Assembly: GCA_022866005.1 (NCBI GenBank)
Contig: JALHTV010000034.1
Location: 1 to 13,978, forward strand
Length of the DNA stretch: 13,978 bases
Direction: 5' to 3'
From: Phycisphaerae bacterium
Lineage (GTDB): Bacteria; Planctomycetota; Phycisphaerae; SM23-33
Positions 12,610-13,978 of the stretch are shown piece by piece. Below the pieces are notes generated by a model, which saw nothing but the letters and a program-made list of their open reading frames with translations, was not told the DNA's origin and made no database searches. Numbering within the stretch: position 1 is the stretch's first letter; every line of letters begins with the position of its first letter. Made by a program: the position numbers and the translations under genes.

Positions 12610-13978
12610 ATGGCGAAGGAACTGGCGAAGGTTTACGAGCCCAAGGCGGTCGAGGCCGAGATTACCGAGCGGTGGCTCGCCGCCGGGGCGTTCGACGCCG
12701 ACCCGGCCGATCCGCGCGCGCGGTACTGCATCGTCATCCCCCCGCCCAACGTCACCGACGCCCTGCACCTGGGCCACGCGCTGAACAACACGCTCCAGGA
12801 CGTGCTGGTGCGCTGGCGGCGGATGGGCCAATTCAACACGTTGTGGATGCCCGGGACCGACCACGCCGGCATCGCCACCCAGACCGTCGTGGACAAGCGC
12901 CTCAAGGCCGAAGGGCAGCCTGACCTGGCGGAGTATCGCCGCCTGGAAGACGCCGGAAAGGACGGGCGCAGGCAGTTCGTCGCCCAGGTGCAGGCGTGGA
13001 AGGATGAGTACGAAGCCCTCATCCTCGGGCAGCTCAAGAGCATGGGCTGCTCGTGCGACTGGCGGCGGACGCGGTTCACGATGGACGAGGTCTGTGCGGC
13101 CGCGGTGCGGGCGGCGTTCTTCAAGCTCTTCGCCGACGGGCTCATCTACCGCGGCAAGCGCCTGGTGAACTGGGACGTGGCCACCCAGACCGTGCTCGCC
13201 GACGACGAGGTGGAGTACGAGGAGGTCCAGGGCCACTTCTGGTACCTGCGATATCCGCTGGTGGAACCCGTGGACGTCGGCGGCCAGCGCCTGGAACACG
13301 TCACCGTCGCCACCACGCGCCCCGAGACGATGCTTGGCGACACCGCCGTCGCCATGAACCCGGCCGACCCGCGGGCCAAAAACCTCCTCGGCAAGAAGGT
13401 CCGCCTGCCCATCGCCGGACGCGTGATCCCGATCATCGCCGATGAGCACGTTGTGCTGCCCAACCCCGACAGCGACGACGAAAAGGCGCGCTACTCCACC
13501 GGGTTCCTCAAGGTCACGCCCGCCCACGATCCGGACGACTACGCCATTGGCCAGCGCCACGGCCTGCCGGTGGTCAACGTCATGGCCCCCGACGGCACGA
13601 TCAGCGACGAGCACGGCTGGGACGATTGCAGCGCGGACGCCCAATTCCTGCTGGGCATGGACCGCTTCGAGGCCCGCCAGGCCATCGTGGAGTGGTTCCG
13701 CACGGAAAACCTCCTGGAAGACGTCCGCCCCTACACGCACCAAGTCGGCCACAGCTACCGCAGCCACGTGCCCATCGAGCCGTACCTGTCGGACCAGTGG
13801 TACGTCGCGGTGAGAAAGCCCATCCCCGATTGCCAATTGCCGATTGCGAATTACCCATTGAACAGCGAAGGCGTCCCGGTTCTGCCAGGCACCGACGTAC
13901 CCGCCACGTCACTGGCGGGGTTGGCCTTGGCGCCCGTGCTGGAGGGGCGGGTGAAGTTCACGCCCTCCCGCTACGCCA
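12610..13978 (+). CDS. valS: Valine--tRNA ligase (3' end outside the window)
   Basis: A class I aminoacyl-tRNA synthetase charging tRNA-Val in the cytoplasm. The first 456 residues are present and the frame is open to the window edge. MAKELAKVYEPK is a typical ValRS start. The HIGH-type ATP motif appears as HLGH in PPPNVTDALHLGHAL, then WMPGTDHAGIATQ, and the editing-domain landmarks TTRPETMLGDTAVAMNPADPR and KVTPAHDPDDYAIGQRH (each typical of the CP1 domain). The KMSKS motif would lie beyond the window. After LSDQWYVAV the sequence is unusual: an insertion-like segment (about 404-430) is encoded by a period-7 repeat. The ribosome site is weak. A 5-codon open frame (12590-12604) precedes the ATG. 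The 76-bp gap from cimA without a visible terminator suggests an operon. Confidence 0.93.
   Translation, partial: MAKELAKVYEPKAVEAEITERWLAAGAFDADPADPRARYCIVIPPPNVTDALHLGHALNNTLQDVLVRWRRMGQFNTLWMPGTDHAGIATQTVVDKRLKAEGQPDLAEYRRLEDAGKDGRRQFVAQVQAWKDEYEALILGQLKSMGCSCDWRRTRFTMDEVCAAAVRAAFFKLFADGLIYRGKRLVNWDVATQTVLADDEVEYEEVQGHFWYLRYPLVEPVDVGGQRLEHVTVATTRPETMLGDTAVAMNPADPRAKNLLGKKVRLPIAGRVIPIIADEHVVLPNPDSDDEKARYSTGFLKVTPAHDPDDYAIGQRHGLPVVNVMAPDGTISDEHGWDDCSADAQFLLGMDRFEARQAIVEWFRTENLLEDVRPYTHQVGHSYRSHVPIEPYLSDQWYVAVRKPIPDCQLPIANYPLNSEGVPVLPGTDVPATSLAGLALAPVLEGRVKFTPSRYA
13826..13860. repeat. Period-7 repeat tract inside valS
   Basis: Five consecutive heptamers: CCGATTG, CCAATTG, CCGATTG, CGAATTA and CCCATTG. 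The base composition is clearly less GC-rich than the surrounding gene. The valS frame reads through it without a stop as DCQLPIANYPL. Confidence 0.75.

Noticed and set aside
12451..13836. 461-codon minus-strand open frame opposite valS
   Set aside because: It mirrors valS, which has HIGH-type and editing-domain motifs in the sense frame.

Overview
The window is GC-rich bacterial DNA with a chromosomal, mostly housekeeping gene set. Several traits point to Planctomycetota, probably the Phycisphaerae: a PEP-CTERM surface protein, a HYExAFE-family protein, a DUF2723 membrane glycosyltransferase, and a BioB of the form seen in that group. This placement is inferred from protein families; no rRNA is present. 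I see no tRNA, rRNA, CRISPR array, transposase or phage gene.

Layout. (1) Positions 1-3382, + strand: the 3' end of an unidentified gene (possibly a class II aldolase), a rhamnulokinase-type kinase and an L-fucose isomerase, tightly packed as a deoxy-sugar catabolic operon. (2) 3425-5181, - strand: one PEP-CTERM protein gene with a good -35/-10 promoter, a leader of about 315 nt and a strong intrinsic terminator; it converges on the fucose operon. (3) 5416-10408, - strand: DUF2723 protein, histidyl-tRNA synthetase, HYExAFE protein, a 69-residue membrane protein and biotin synthase. The first two genes each follow a nearly identical 53-bp promoter element, and the small membrane protein appears to have its own promoter giving a leaderless mRNA. 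(4) 10575-13978, + strand: a promoter with a perfect palindrome in its spacer, a 35-codon leader peptide rich in Val and Ile, an antiterminator/terminator pair, citramalate synthase (cimA), and valyl-tRNA synthetase (valS), which runs off the window.

The most interesting system is in region 4. Every part of a classical ribosome-mediated transcription attenuator can be read from the sequence: promoter, leader peptide with Val/Ile codons just before its stop, a protector stem (1:2), an antiterminator (2:3) and a terminator (3:4). It lies upstream of the first enzyme of the citramalate route to isoleucine, and valS follows only 76 bp after cimA. Shortage of charged Ile- or Val-tRNA should therefore raise cimA expression, and that of valS if the two are cotranscribed. 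A second theme is short period-7 repeat tracts, one between cimA and valS and one inside the valS reading frame.

The two gene-poor stretches over 300 bp are 4831-5415 (PEP-CTERM leader and promoter, then a spacer with one strong hairpin) and 10409-10928 (divergent promoters and the attenuator). Long open frames antisense to or overlapping the listed genes are GC-driven shadows and are left out.
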